Notes: generated by a model not told the origin, from the sequence alone. 64,000 bases of DNA from Zychaea mexicana (GCF_025766255.1 NW_026516708.1:186001-250000), one strand, 5' to 3'. Counted from the stretch's first letter, positions 12,102 through 26,600 are shown. A program made the numbers and translations.

Positions 12102-15100
12102 TTGGAAACAAGAAAGTGGGAAGGTTGTTCGGTGGTTGTCGTTTTGACACGTGCAACAAATTTTACATGCACACGAAGAAGAGATTAAAGGGACCAGCGC
12201 CTTCTGAATATGGTAACTGGACAATTGAAAAAGAAAAAAGTTATGATGCTGCTGCCAGCAACAAGCAAGAATGGTCCTTACAATGATTTGAGCTTCTGTT
12301 ATTTTATGCCTAATAAAACAACTGTGGCGTTCGTGTTTCGAGACTGTCTTCTGTACTATATCATGCTCGCATCACACTGCTCTCGACAGAACTGTAATAA
12401 TAACTTGGGTATGATACTACATTATTGTATGCGTGTTCCTGCAGCATCCCACCATAAATATTGCGTATCCACCACACAATCTTGGCAGAATGTAGAATTA
12501 TTTACTCCTTATTTCTGCTGCAAGCTAAAATCGTAATTTTTATTTTGGACTAAAAATGCTCAGAGAACTTTTTTCTGCCATGAAAACCGCTCACTCAATA
12601 TATGGTGGGTATGTACACAAACATAGGCGCTCTTCGTGCCAACAATGAGTTGCTTTCGAATTCAGCGGGATATATTTCCATCAAGTCATCCACAGCTACT
12701 TCCAATTGCAAAAACCTATGTAGATGCTACTATATCAATCTCGTAGTACGCACTAAAATACATCATGCCACGTGTCAATAACTCTTTTTTCATATCGCTA
12801 GTCCCAAACGCATGTAAGTAGTTACTGTACAGAAAAATTATTTACAGAGAATACCAAGGATATAATTTAGAAGGGTATTTTTTGCCAGTATGAGCAAGAG
12901 AGAAGGAACGCAAGTCTACACAGTAATGACACTGTAGACTGCACTCAAAAGTGACATCTTATCACTATAGTCGTCGTCAAACTGTGAAGTAACGTTATAA
13001 AAGTGGCGGTTTACAGTAATACATCCTTGAGGTCATACCAGCAGTAAGCGTACATCTTGTCAATATCATGAATTATTAAAAGCATGACTTATCTACGCAA
13101 TTGCGCAGCTGTCAACCATGTTTGACTTAGTATGAGGTAGTGCCTCTTCACGGCTACTGCTAATTAATGACGACTCATTTCAAACGGATCCCGCGCTATC
13201 AGGGCAAATACATACACGCAAACTGCTATCTTTACGAACAATAGCATGGTCTGTGCATTTTGAACAATGTCTCAATAACAGTAGCAAAGGCTTTAGTTTA
13301 CACGCCAAACGCAAAGACGAAACCTAAAATCGCAATCAATATACTCAAACAAGATGTCTTTCTTTATAAAACATACATTGTGGATATGTCATTTGATCAA
13401 CGTAAAAGGTAAAGAAACTAAAGTTCGTTGTTTCCCCCACAGTGACAAGTATATCTAAGGTACAACGTGCCACTGCAGAAGCGACGAGAATCGGGAGACC
13501 GTGCCAGCCCACAGTCAGCAAATCTCAACACGAAGGGAAATGCTCCATCCGCCTCACAACAGTATTGTTAGATACCATCGGGAAAACCTAATGAGCAGGA
13601 ATTGTCGACAGTGGACCAACCAACCTGCACACGACTCATGATGAAGAAAAAACCAGGATTTGCTAGTGCGGACCCTCTCTATATATGTACGATTTTCCCG
13701 ACTGTCACGCTCGGATTTCCAAGAGGTTCACTGGATCCTCATGGATCCTCATTAGTTTTTCCTATGGATTTTTTTTATCATATGGCCCAAGAAAAAGCGC
13801 AGGAGGAAACGAAAGAGGCGGGGGAAGTGTAGCAATATTAGCCGCCGTCGGGTAGAGAAACATGCTGCGGGGGCAGTGTTCGGCATGTGTCAGTATCATA
13901 AGAAATATCAAGTATTACTGTACTGACGTGAGTCAGCAGGAAGCAAAGGTAGTCTAGGAACGAGGAGCTCAGGAAGAGCGCAACACAGATCTTTCTTCTT
14001 TGGATAGTGACAAGTGATGCGTGTGTCAAACCTCGAACGTTCCAACAGCTTTCCCTTGAAACGAAAACTCCGTAGAGTGAAAGCGCATTGTTACGCAACG
14101 ATTTGGCCAATTTACTTGGTACTCAAAGTGCACAAAGGAATGGCGGGTGAACAAGGTGATCAATGGAGCAACGAATTACGTGCAAAAGGGTCAAAAGATG
14201 TACAGTAGGAAGTCATCGTTTATGGTGTTATTCTTCTGATCGTCCCAATGGATCTTGAAAGCTGCTAAAAAAAACGTAGAACCCGCACAAAAACAAACGA
14301 ACCGATTAACTTTATCAGCAGCAATGAAAATCAATGAAGGGTGAGTCAGTTTCACTAGCGGCAGCGTATACTTACCATGAGCGGTCAGCTTATCTGCGGC
14401 AGCACACTTGGATAGAGTATGAATTCGGAATGGATGGAGGGAGGTTACACGGCGTAGTTCAGAGAACTGTTGGCGGATGGCGAAAATTATAAAGCAACAG
14501 TAGACAAGCACGCTTCACAGTAAAAGATAACGATCTTTTTTTATATACTGCAGCGTTGGAGTCAAGTGTGTGTTGTATCTATTCCCGCACCCAGCACATG
14601 CAATCAAAAGATACTAATCAAATGGAATAGTCTGTGGACTACGCTCTATACTCATGCTGTTTACCTTGTTGGGTGAAGAATAGAAACTGGCTGCTGGGAG
14701 GATCGTGTTCTTAATGTTTACTAATGCTGGATCAGGAACAACTGATGCCGTAGAATCTCTTAAGCTGTTTACCTTGTCAATCACTCCTGTATTGCCATTT
14801 GATTGCTCACAGAAAAGCATTTCTTCCGTGAATCTACATGCTCAGTCACATTCGTGTCTTTGTTTTCGCTTGACACGGTGCCGTGCACGGCCCACTCACA
14901 AACAAGCGCCGATACCATCGGAGGGTACAGCTCCGCATGGTGAGAGACACGTACCACTACCGCCGAAGCACGCTTGTCTACTTGACCATCAAGTACCACT
15001 CCTTTCATTTCCTTTGGTGCTGTATGTTTTGTTATGTCATAGTAGGCAACCCACAAGTTGATTCGCAATCCGTTATCTGGGCCAATGAGAATCCACGGGG

Positions 15101-16537
15101 ATTTGAAGTCCCGAACGAGAAAAATGTCTATATAAAGCGAGCAATTTCGCCTTTCTTTTTTCTCTTCTCTTCAGTTCGTTTTGGTACAGCTTTGGTCTGT
15201 AGTACAGATGCACTGCTCTGTGCCATGATCGGGTCATTGCTTGTGCTGGCTATTGTCATAATTCTTCTGATGATCGGCAGATTCAGTGGTCCGCTCTGAA
15301 GAAAATTTGCAATATATACCAGTGGGAATGTGGTCATATACTCCGGCAGCCGATCGTGAACCTTCGGGTGCATGTGATGCCAACGGTATATGTTGGGATA
15401 ATTGAAACGAACTTTTTTTTTATTATTTATTACACACAAATAAGAAAATGATAAACAAAATAAAAAATATATTTTTCTTTTTCGCACTTTCCGCATAAAC
15501 GTTTTACCGCTTTTGCCTCGCCTTTTTTTTATGTGCACGACAAGTTCCTTTTTCTTTTTTCGCGAACAAAAAGCTAATTACTCCCCCCTCCATCCATTCA
15601 CAGCTCCGTGCTAAACAAAGCGGGGAACAGTGACAGTGGCTCTGTATCGTAGCCGAAAGTAACACGATCACAATGCTTTGGCACTCTTTTTCACTTTCTG
15701 TGTTCGCCTAAATTGCCAAAGCAATTGTCAAGAAAAAAATTGTTATCGAGGATATGGTCGGTTATTTTATAAGAGGCAACGCCAGAGCATACGCCAGCAG
15801 ACCTGTATAATTGTCAGATCTGTAAAAAATTGGAATGTTTTTTTTTCAGCTGTTCGTCTCTCTCACTCTTCCTGCACGTAGCTTATCACAACACAATTTT
15901 CTTATCATTTTGGGTTTCACCTGGATTGAAAAGCTTGCACTGATCTTTCCGGTGTGTCTGCTTTTAAAGCGTGATTCTTGTAACAGCTCTTTCCCTCCCC
16001 ATACACCTTCACTTCTCTCTTCCTTTTCTTATTTAACTTTACTTCGTTACATATTTTCAAGGTATGCGTTACCTATTTGAAAGTGATGATCGCTCACCAA
16101 AGATATCAGGGGGACCTGTTGAAGATATGATATATTTGCTCTACCAAAACATGCACACAGGGATGCTGTGTTTTCCAGGCCAAGCGATTGGTTACTAATA
16201 TATGACTTTTGCGGCTCGCAAACAATAAACCCGAGTATTGATTGAAGCCTTTTCCTTCGTATCGAGAAGTCGATGGTTTTAGAAAGAGCCTGTTCTAATG
16301 TGTATCTGCGTATCGCTATGATAGCATAGATTTAATGAAGTTACTGGTGGTTACAATAGATCAATCTTCAGGGTCCCCCTTTTCCAAATAAAATTCAGGT
16401 GAGCTACCTGGTTCGACTTGCTTTTCCTTTGTCGGACATATTATTTCACGAGTCCGGATTATGTTATACAGGCTTTGTTCGATTAAAAGCCTCGTGCCAA
16501 ATTTCTTTTCGCGCGTCCCCTTTCGCATACACGTAAT
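12102..16537. other. 4.4 kb gene-poor gap
   Basis: No gene supported. Open frames here (for example near 13.6, 14.2, 14.8 and 15.2 kb) are short, overlap on both strands and do not join through splice sites or resemble known families. A short ATGGATCC/TGGATCC duplication is seen near 13,733. Some of this may be old decayed coding DNA that I cannot recognise. Confidence 0.4.
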
Positions 16538-18424
16538 ATGACTGATTTGATCTCGATTTTGCCTCCCGAATCATTCAGTACATCTTCTCGTTTATCGGAC
16601 AGCGGGCTGTGTCGAATGTGTGAAAGTATGTCGCCGCTGGTTATACGCGATCCCCACTTACCAGACAGCCCTGTGGACACTGGTGGGAATCTCGCCTGAT
16701 GCATGGAACAAAAGGAGCGACGCGATGCTTCGATGTTTGGGACAACAAGTCGAATCAGTATACATCAAATCTCAAGCCACGTATAAAGTACTGGAACGAC
16801 TTGCTTGGCGAAGATACAGCATTCGCTTCCTTGGTGAAGTAAAACGATACTCTTTTTTTTTGCGTTAAGAGGATCGCGTATTCGGTAGTACTAACTACTG
16901 CTTATGAGCAAAAGATATACTAAAGCTTTTTCTTTGTTTTCAATAAGACATTAGCAACCATGTGCATAGCAAACAATTACAACCTATTTTCGACAGTAGC
17001 ACGTTACTGCCAGGATTCATCAGATATTTCTCGCATACGCTAACTGCTCTGACGATTTCATTTCACACTTGCGATATCTCGCTGCCAATGCTACTGGACT
17101 TCTTGCCGTCATTAACGAATCTTTCAGTGATGTTTGATGGCCGCACTAACTTATCAGATGCTACTCTTGAACAAGTTGATGGCAGAAGCAGACACAAAAG
17201 GCCACCGATACACAACATTATCTTCTTAAGACTGGACGGTGTTCTCAGTTTTAAATACCGGATCCGTCCCTTATTGCAGCGTTGCTCCCACATCAAGTAC
17301 TTGATATTATCGCCTTACTCACGATTCAACAACGTATCTCCAACCAACATCTATACAGCTTATGAGCTGTGCCCTCTATTACGCTACATTATGTGGGAAT
17401 GCAGCGAACCAGTCATAGCAGACAGATGGATTTCACTATCAAGAAGCACGAGTGCTTATATTAAGTAACTGAAAGGAAAGCATCGAATGATGGCGAGGAA
17501 GGCAGTATGGCTTATGAACTGCTATTCAACGGCAAGGGACACGAGAGGATCATGCCGATAGTAGTAAAATCGCAGCCGATACTAGAACATTTACGTATAG
17601 TCGCCTGTGGTCTTTCTGTATTCATTGCTGGGATGTCTTGGCACGCAACCAATTCACACAGCTGACAAGTTTGGGGTTGACGGACATCACTGGTATGTCA
17701 AGCGAAGATTGGTCCCAGATTTTGCTCATGCAGCAACAAAATGAGATCTTGGAAGTTGGAAATCGCGCTGGAATAACGCAGTATCTGAACAGCATTATCG
17801 CAACCATCGGTACGCTGCAACGGCTCCGTATACTTTCCTTGCGAAATTTCCTTCACATGTTCAGCGAGAATCCTCTTTGCGATCTTACTCCGCTTCGACG
17901 TTTGCAACAGCTTGAAAAAATGCGTCTCACGAACATACCCATCGACAACCAAGGTCTAATGCAGTTGTGCGAACCATCACAGCACCCACTAGTCAGGAGA
18001 TTAAGCTTGAACCCGCACATCACCGTACAGTAATAGTGTCGACGACTTTCTCACAGAGGCAGGATGGATTGTGTGGGCACAACGACTTGAGGAAACCAAA
18101 ATACTGAATCTGGAACTGACAGCCGTGAAAGGTGTTACTGGTGCTGTCCTTGAGCATTTTGAACAAGTCGAGAGCTCGGTGCTATTGCGTGTTTCACGGA
18201 TCTATAGTCTCACCAATGCAGGCATCAATGCTTTTCGTATCATTGAAGGATCTAGTAAAAAGATTGAAGTCGTGGGGTGTTCAGGATTATCTCGGACAGA
18301 TGATCTTCGTATGCCATACAACATATTTTTAATAATTGAGTACCATTGCGGTGATATTTGCAGTCTGGCTTGTACTTTTATTTATAATGAGCTGATAAAC
18401 AATATTGGCAGCATGTTTAATTAA
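16538..18424 (+). pseudogene. Broken F-box/leucine-rich-repeat-like gene
   Basis: The start MTDLISILPPE leads into an F-box, but single-base losses change the frame twice within the motif (after PPE, and again before KVCRRW). The blocks are IIQYIFSFIGQRAVSNV in one frame and VKVCRRWLYAIPTYQTALW in the next. A likely intron (about 16,839-16,947) precedes a 160-residue LRR-like stretch (16,962-17,465). Further frame changes lie near 17,465, 17,630 and 18,030, each followed by more leucine-rich sequence (LTSLGLTDITGMSSEDW, LRILSLRNFLHMFSEN, LEETKILNLELTAVKGVTG). Intact relatives would be SCF ubiquitin-ligase adaptors that bind Skp1 through the F-box and substrates through the repeats. At least four lesions make a functional product unlikely unless the assembly has indel errors. 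An intact F-box/LRR gene lies at 41.2-42.6 kb. Confidence 0.65.
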
Positions 18425-20933
18425 TCAGTTTTCCAGGTTGGATTGTTGTGATATCTGTATAGTCAAGCATCGATTTGAAATGTTTACATATACACTTACT
18501 AGATCCAGGATTGATGGAAAGGCAGCACGATGTGGATCTGGTCGGCAGCGAGTCTGGTGCCCTTTCAAACCTGAGCGAAAGCACAGACTAATTTTTTTTT
18601 GGTTACCCTATGCTTTCCTTATATATCAGAAATGCTTGTGTACCTCTTTTCGTCACAAAAGGGATCACCTCGCACTCTATATGATATAGTCTCTGTGACA
18701 GAAGAGAGAAAAAAAAATGAAGTGAGAATATTCTTTCTTCCGTTGTTGAATAGAAAGACCATCGTCGCCTCCTCCCCTCTCCCTTTATGACCAAAAAAAA
18801 GCAGTCTGTATGCTGTATGTATGCGCATACGCGCGTTCCTGTTCATGTCGGGCAGTGGATTTTTAATGCCCGGTATTTGGATTTCATTGGCCAACGTGCT
18901 GCTGCAACTATACTCGAACCGCTTTGAGAGTTATACTACGCAGAGGACTTATTGGAGTCAAGTTTACTGACAAAGGTCAATATTTATGGTAAGCGGGAAC
19001 ATTATCATCTTCCACATGCTAGGATATATACGGGATCAAGAACATCTTGAAATATAGCGATTCCCGGAAAGTGTTCCTCATATTTTCTGGGCAAATTCTA
19101 ACTACAGTACTTTGTCTGTTTAAACTCTATATGTAACAAACTCATGAGCAGTTGTTCAGTAAATGAACCCAGTGTCTTAAGCTTGATGCTTACCAAACGA
19201 ACAACAATACGATAGCAAGCTCAAAACGCCAGAGAAAAGGCAAGCCTGATACAAGACGCTGGAGTGCTACTGTGTGCTGTCAACCAAGATTTTTTTTTTT
19301 GTATGAGAGGCGGACCTCTAAAAGAATTTATTGACGAACACTTGTTCAAAAGAAGGGAAGTGCTCGCGGCTTTGCAAGCGCAGGTAGGGAATGGTTGTCA
19401 ACCAAGATATAAACATCACCCTAGTAAGCTTCCTGGATCCCAACTCCGCTCAATGGATTGGATAGCATTGTAATACCCTGCAGATGCGGTAACGAATAAA
19501 CAACAGCATTCAGGATGTCTAGATTATATAACTAAAGTCATCCTGGCAATAGCAACATAGAGAGCAAAAGCTAGTTCAGTCTTCCTTACTCTCAAAGAAA
19601 GAAAAAAAGAGATGCAAACGAATTATTGAAAAGTAATATGCAAAAGGCAACCATGACTGAATCAACCCACACTTGTGACAAGCATTTATATGCCTGTGTG
19701 CTCTCCGCTTGTTATATAAAAATAAGGTAACCGTCCGTGCACGCGTAAAAAAACAAGAAGCTTCGAGTGTAATGCTTTGAACGATCATTTTAATTCTGTA
19801 GCTCAGGAGCAAAATACGTATAAAACACTACATCTCAGAGTACAGATAACGCCCAACTTGAAAATAATGGGCCAAGCGTCGGTCGAGAACTCTTCCCGCT
19901 TTCTCAGGTACGACAGATTCACTCCTTGCGTAGATCCTACATAGCAGATTTCAATAAACGTTTGCTTTGTAAGGTTTTGTCAAATCGCAGCCTAGATGTT
20001 GAGGAGCAAGCGTAGCATTTGAGCGTGTTATGTATAATTGCGCAATAATCGATTATCATCTTGCGTAAAACAACGTTGCAGTAAGTCGATAAATCAGCAC
20101 CGCAATTGGATCATCCTTTGCACTACATCAAGAACCTTTCTATACAGTACTAGCTATTATGGTGTGCTTGGTATCCATCCAATGGTGTGTATGGAACCAG
20201 TACACATTTTCTAGCCTCCCCAAAGGATAACGGGATATATATCAACGTAAAAGCCAGAAGAGATTTCTTGTGGTTCTTTCCTTGGCTTACTACCGTCGAC
20301 ACCGCCTAGCGAACAATTATATCTATTTTCTCGTTGTCGTTTAATTCGGTGTCCAGGAACTATCCGCTCATGCAGTATCAATGGCGATCGTTATTATTGT
20401 TGCTGTGGTGAGGTACGACGTGATTCAGCTACACTTACATGTGATCGAGCCAAAACTGTTGTACGATTTTTAGTATCCTACCCTCCATTATGTACCAAGT
20501 ATGATACAGCCCTCTTTCCGCAGTCAAGGAGAGAGAGAGAGACGGTAGAACGCGACCTCAAAACTCGTAATAAAACAAGGAGGCAGACGCTATGGGGTTA
20601 AAGTGACAGAGTGACAGTTAGCCACATTCTATAGAATGCGAGGAGAGATTCGTGGCAAAAAAGAGTAGCCACCATACGAGGATGTTTTTCGTTTATTGGC
20701 CAAAAAAGCAGATAGTATTCTTTTTGTTTGTATAGAGATTAAGAAAATGCTAGGAGGAAAATAGTAGAAAGAAGGAAACTTTATATAAGAAAAAGCTATA
20801 TAGATTAAAGAAGGGCTTTTGTATATCCGTGTGTGTGTGTGTGGGAGGGGATTGTATAGATTGCTTTGATATGTTGTTGCAGTAGTAGTAGTAAGTTGCT
20901 ATCCTTGCTATTGATAGATGAATGGTTTTCATT
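18425..20933. other. 2.5 kb intergenic region
   Basis: I see no supported gene. It contains simple runs (GAGAGAGAGA near 20,530, GT run near 20,828-20,842) and the 3' flank of the FPP synthase gene, including AT-rich sequence. Confidence 0.45.
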
Positions 20934-23023
20934 TTACTTGGTGCGTCTGTAGATCTTGTCCATGAATTCGGTAAAGACGGCCTTCTTGAGACCAAGCGAC
21001 TCATCCAACTTGCTGATCATACCCGAGATTTCCTGATACGACTTTTCTTCGTATGCCTTGTAAGTGCCCTCAATGTCCATTTCGACATAGAGTTCCTTGA
21101 TCTTGGTCTCAGCAGCCTTGTCCTTCTTGCCATAGTTCTCATCAAGCACCTTGCGTTGGTCAGCATTTGCCTTGGCCAGGGCTTGGTTGATCAACCAGCT
21201 GCACTTGTTGTCTTGGATATCCGTACCGATCTTGCCGATGAATTCGGGCTCACCATAGCAGTCGAGATAATCATCTTGGACCTGGAAGTATTCGCCAAGA
21301 GGAATCAAGATTTCTTCAGCGGCCTTGTATGCAGACTCGTTCTTGATACCAGCCTAGAGTTTGTTCCCGTAAAAATATAAATCCGTTTATATGTCAACTT
21401 TTTTTCCCTTTCTTTTTGTACGACCTGTCTTTTCAAACCCCTGATTTTTTGGATAGTTGATTTTCCAACGGTAATGTACAGCAAGCAAGTAACTTGTTGT
21501 TTGTTGGCCAAAAGGAAAAAAAAAGTGGGATCAAACTTACCATATGCATGGCCATTGCCACAGGGAGGTAAAACGAGTAGTAAGCGGTCTTGTAAACAAC
21601 AATGAAATGGTGCCTATGCGTTTGTTTGCTCAAAACGTTAAAATCCCTGAAAATACACAATCCTTTGTTGTACACATATAGCCTATATACTACTACTACT
21701 ACTACCACTACTACTACTATTACTACTATTACTACTATTACTACTATTACTACTATTACTACACCGACCCCAGACAGTGATAACTTACTTTTGAACCGAG
21801 AACTTGCTCAAGTCAACGTTATCTTCGGGAGCAGTGATCAAATCACATAATTGGCCCAATTCAGTTTGGAAAGTGACCTTTATATCCGCATAGTACATCA
21901 ATAGAACACACAGAGAGAGAGAGAGAGAGAGTTAATATGTACTTCTTTGCCATTGACATAAACGTCCACCTTTCAGCCCCACTCAAAACTACCCTTTGCC
22001 CTTTTGTTTCCATTAACCACACCCCTCCAAGACGGGGGAAACGCATACTTTTTTTCCTTTCTTTTTTTTTTTACCTCATGGAACAACTCGAGCAAATCGA
22101 CGTAGTAGTCAGTGCTCTTGAAATACTTTTTCAAAAAGACGTAGATGCACGATTCCAAAATGAAAGCATCGTTGATGGCAACCATACCAACACCATCCTT
22201 GCGGTACCAGCAAGGCTGGCCACGACGGGTGATAGAACTATCCATGATATCATCTGAAACGAGGAAGAAGGCTTGGAGCTAACGTAAACGATAGAAAAGC
22301 GCAAAACAAATTTTTTTAAGTTCACTTTGTCGATCATTGCCGAGTTTGACAAGTTAAAAGCCTATCTCTCACATCTCTTCACTCATGCGCGCGCTAATGC
22401 CTACTACTACTCCACACCATTTTTTTTGCCCTATCTCGCTCGAATCTTTCTCTCTATTATTACCACCTCCTCGTAATAAGCTGTCCTAACCCCCCCTTTT
22501 GATCTAGTATTACCGACTACTTACGAGTTCCACAAGCCAACCAAGGACAGAAGCCTTGAAAATATCATCCTCGGTGACAGCATCACCCTTCAAGATACGG
22601 ATGGTGTCGACAACAGAAAGACCGCGGTTCAATTTGCCTATAAAATATATCAAGTCATTCGAGCTTTGTTCGCGTCATATATCGAAGAGAAAGAATATAT
22701 CTGTATATGTCCAAATTCTAGAGCCCGGGAAAACTCTTTCACCCCCATTCCATCATCCCATCATGTCAAACCATTAATATTTTACCTCCAGGCACATTGT
22801 AGAACAACATCTAAAAGAAATGCAAAAAGACGCTTAGCATCCTCTCACAATCCGCTACTTTGACAACAATAATATTCGAAATGTGTACCTCCTTGGTCCA
22901 TTCATAAGCATCTTGGGGCATGTTGTACTTGCGCAACTCGGCAAGGACTTCCTCGGCCAAAGTGGGAAAAATATCGAGGAAAGCCTTGCGGTTTTCTTCC
23001 TTTTGCAACTTGACGCTGACCAT
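20934..23023 (-). CDS. ERG20: Farnesyl diphosphate synthase (352 aa, 7 exons)
   Basis: Exons in transcript order are 23023-22889, 22810-22786, 22637-22525, 22278-22075, 21877-21789, 21613-21541 and 21353-20934. They join in phase to 352 residues, the length of yeast Erg20. The enzyme condenses IPP with DMAPP and then with GPP to make FPP in the cytosol, feeding sterols, dolichol, ubiquinone and protein prenylation. The first aspartate-rich motif DDIMD is at 100-104 after LQAFFLVS, and the second, DDYLD, is at 240-244 after GEYFQVQ. NVPGGKLNRG, which binds substrate phosphate, spans exons 2 and 3, and RRGQPCWYR follows the first motif. Exon 2 is only 25 bases. Introns carry TAC/TAT and GA microsatellites. 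NAD-GDH follows on the same strand upstream. Confidence 0.96.
21688..21763. repeat. (TAC)n/(TAT)n trinucleotide tract in an FPP synthase intron
   Basis: About 25 TAC-type units with a regular TAT-TAC-TAC pattern lie inside the intron between exons 4 and 5. The tract is probably length-polymorphic. Confidence 0.85.
21910..21931. repeat. (GA)n microsatellite in an FPP synthase intron
   Basis: About ten GA units lie just upstream (in transcript terms) of exon 4 of the FPP synthase gene. Confidence 0.8.
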
Positions 23024-23135
23024 GATGATATGAAGTTTTTCTATAAAGGGCGTCCAAGAGAAAAGATGGTTTAGAAGAGGATCCAAGCTACTGGATATCG
23101 CTGGGAGGAGAGTACGTACCTGTAGCGTAGATCCA

Positions 23136-23166
<31 letters not shown>

Positions 23167-23676
23167 TGCTGGGACAAGAGAATTAAACCTCCAACTCAAA
23201 TATTAAGTATGTATGCGGGCCCTGAAACCTTGTATTTTTTTTCTTTGTGTTGCAAAGCCCTCTAATAACTCCTCGGTGCTTCAATGTTTCTATTCCCTCC
23301 CCCCTTCCTTTTCCGCAATACACCGGCATTCAATGCAGCAGTCTTGCACTTTTATGGAATGTGGATCCCTACATATTCTGCTGATCACTTCAACGTACAG
23401 CACACTGCTTACGGTCTATATGTACACAAGATTCGAATTTGATTTATTATATAATCGTGCGGCAGTCAGTGAAAGGATAGTTCAAAATTTTAATGCGGTG
23501 TGGATGTGATGTAGCAGTAAAGTGGTAATGCGAGAAGACATGTTGGGATGACAGATGATTGTTAGAAGATAAATAATGTGAGTGAGAGAAGAGAAGAGAG
23601 GAGGGGAACAATGGCTTGTGCTTTTTTCTCTATGGAATGTTTCAGGATGTGTTGCTGGATGGGATGAGCATGGCTT
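23024..23676. other. Spacer between FPP synthase start and NAD-GDH stop
   Basis: This must contain the FPP synthase promoter (minus strand) and the NAD-GDH 3' end. It includes a (GA)n run at about 23,140-23,166. I see no gene in it and no clear TATA box. Confidence 0.5.
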
Positions 23677-26600
23677 TTAGTTGGTTTCAGCGTAATAGTT
23701 TTCACGCATGAACTCAAAGAAAGCAAAGTGGTCAGGCGATGCACCATAGCGGTAGACAAACTGAGAAGCCAGATAAGCTCCAAAGATAGCCTTGACATAG
23801 TTTTCAGGTACACGAGCCAACAGGGTATCGAGCCCAAGCTTTTCGAGCAACAAGCTGGGGAATGCCTTGCGCAACACCGCATGACGGAGCTGGACATTGT
23901 CCCACAGACCCGTGTTTTGCAACTGCTCGTTGAGCTGAACGATGGCCACTGACAGGTCGTCCGAGAGGTTAGAGATCGGAGTACCTGACTTGCTATGCTC
24001 GCGCCACAATGCTTCAAATTCAACTGCTGCGTTGCGCTCAATGATGCGCTGGACCTGCTCGACGTAGGCTTGGTAGAATTCAGGCACCTGACCATCCTTG
24101 ACACACATGTGCTCGACAAACTCGGCATCGTTGAAAGCCAAAGCAGCCAAGACTTCGAGCGAAGACGACGTGACACCACCCTTGTTGGCCGAGGCGTCCT
24201 TGAAAATTACAATGCCTTGGCGTTCGAGACGGAGACGGGCTTCTTGAGTAATGAACAGGTTGGCACCCTCAACAATGTATTTAAAATGAGGCACGCCGTC
24301 GTTGTCGACAAGTTTCTGGACGTTGTATAAGTCGATCGATTCAGGTCGGCCACCACAGGGTACAAATACGGTGGCCTTAGCCGATGGGTGTGTGTGGAAC
24401 GTGTTGCGGAATTGAAGGCCATTTTCAACCACATCGCCGTTGGGCAATTGCACATTGTTTTCGTCCACCAATACCCGGAAACCGTCTTTGCTCAACTTGG
24501 CCGTGTCAAAGTTGTTGATCATTAAGCGCTTGTTGGCCAATCGTGTCAACTCTTCGCGCTCAATGCCGTTGGAATCGTACAAGACACCCGAACCATCAAC
24601 AATGGCAACCGTTTTGTCCTTGGAAATCTTGATTTCGTTCGAACCCAAGTCGCCATCGGGACCACCGGTCTGAAGCTTGGTGCATTCTTCTTCCTTTAGG
24701 CCAAACGTGCGATAAATGCCCAACACATATTGATGGACCGAACGAGTGGTCATGCCATAAGTGTCGTGAGGAATACCGCCCAACGACTGGCTCTTGCCGG
24801 TAGTGAAAGCCTTCCAGAAGCTGGCATTACGACGACGTGCGTGTTGCGAGGCCCAATCCATGTAGTCAGCAGTACCTTCATCAGGACCAAAGAAAAGAAT
24901 TTCGGGCTTGCCCATCAAGTCGACCAAAGGTTCCTTGATACCCATCGTCTGGCCAGTAATCAACAAGTCCAACACTGAATCCACGTATTTCTCGAATGCA
25001 ACACGGGCCTTGTCCTGCTGGTAAATGTCGAGCAAAATCGTACCCTTCGAACCGCCTTCGGGGATATCCTTGTTCTTGCGCTGCTGGGTCGCGGCCAATG
25101 CATAGTTTTCGTCAAACAAGGTACGCTGGTTGATCGAGTAGGCTTCACGGTTGCGCGAGCGGATAATACGGATACCACCACGGGCAACGTCACGGAAACG
25201 TAGATGGAAACCACGGAACTCGGAGCCGACGACCAAGAACATGCCATAGAGTTTGGTAGGGTATTCGATTTCGGGCAAAAAGCTGGGATCCAAGCGGAAG
25301 GACAGAGCGACCTTGGTGGATTGGTAAAAGTTGGTCTTCAAGACATGCTGGTTGAATTGCAAGAAGGATTCAAACACCAATTGCTCGTGTGCGTTCGAGG
25401 TGACGCTCTTGATTTTCTTGCTCAACTGTTCGTTGGTCAGATTCTCAACTGTGGTCAGACGTTGGTACGAGATGGTAGGCTGAATCGAGGCCTCGCGCTG
25501 GTTGACATAGTGGACAGTGGCAAAATTGGCATACAAGAGCTTGATGAGGTCAGGGTATTGCTTGATAATGTCAAGAATGTATTCACGCGTAAAGGTGTCC
25601 TGGCGCAAACGTTTCTTCATCTTGGTCAACACTTCTTCGTGCACAGGGTTGACCTTGTCCAGAATGTTGGTCAGACTGAGGTATTCCTTGCCGAGTCGGT
25701 TCAAAAAGTGTTGTGAAAAGATCCAGCAGACGTAGCCATAGACGGTTTCTTGGACAGAGAGTTTGTTGGTTTTGAAGAATTCTTGGAGAGGCGTGGTGGG
25801 CAAGCAGTACAAGAGTGAGGTTTCCTTCATGACTTGGTAGATGGAGTGCTCAATGGGAACGGCTCTGGCGTTGGGCAATGGGTTCAGGTACAAGCCCATG
25901 ATGGTGACACCATTAGAGAATTGTTCTAATAATATTGACCGGTATATCAGTGATTCATTCCCATTGTAAGCTCACAATCCGCTTCACTTTCAAAAACTTA
26001 CCGACATATTTGCGGGTAGAGTACAAATCATAGTAGTGGTACAAATCAGACATGGCAGAAAAGAAGCCTTGTGTGCTACCCTGTCGGTAGCCGATCACGA
26101 GACGACGCTCGCGTGTGCCCTTGACTTCGTACATTTCAATCACGGGGCCGGTGCGTTGCAGCACATTTCGCATGACATCCTCATAGATTGTGCGGGTGTA
26201 GTCGGTGGCCTTTTTCAAAAAGTTTTGGTCGGCAACCTGCTTGATGTCGGTTTCTTGTTCAGGCGTGGGGGATGGGTTGACAAATTGGCACTTTGTGACA
26301 AAATAGCAGCGGAGTTGAGGGGTCATAGCGTTGGAGACGGTGGGGGATGAACGATAGGATTCGACACGGTAAGCGGAGGATGCAGTGGATGGGTCCAGGT
26401 AATGCTCGTCAATTCTAGTGTATATCGTTATCAGCATACCAACCTTTGTCTAATAATAGAGCCACAACACACTCTGAAGGATGGTTTACCTCTTTTCACA
26501 TTGCGGACCTTGCAATTGGGAAATACCAGGCTCAGACGAGTGGATATAGATGGAAGAGTCCTCGGATTCTTTCTCAAGGTTGATGGCCAGGGCATTCTCG

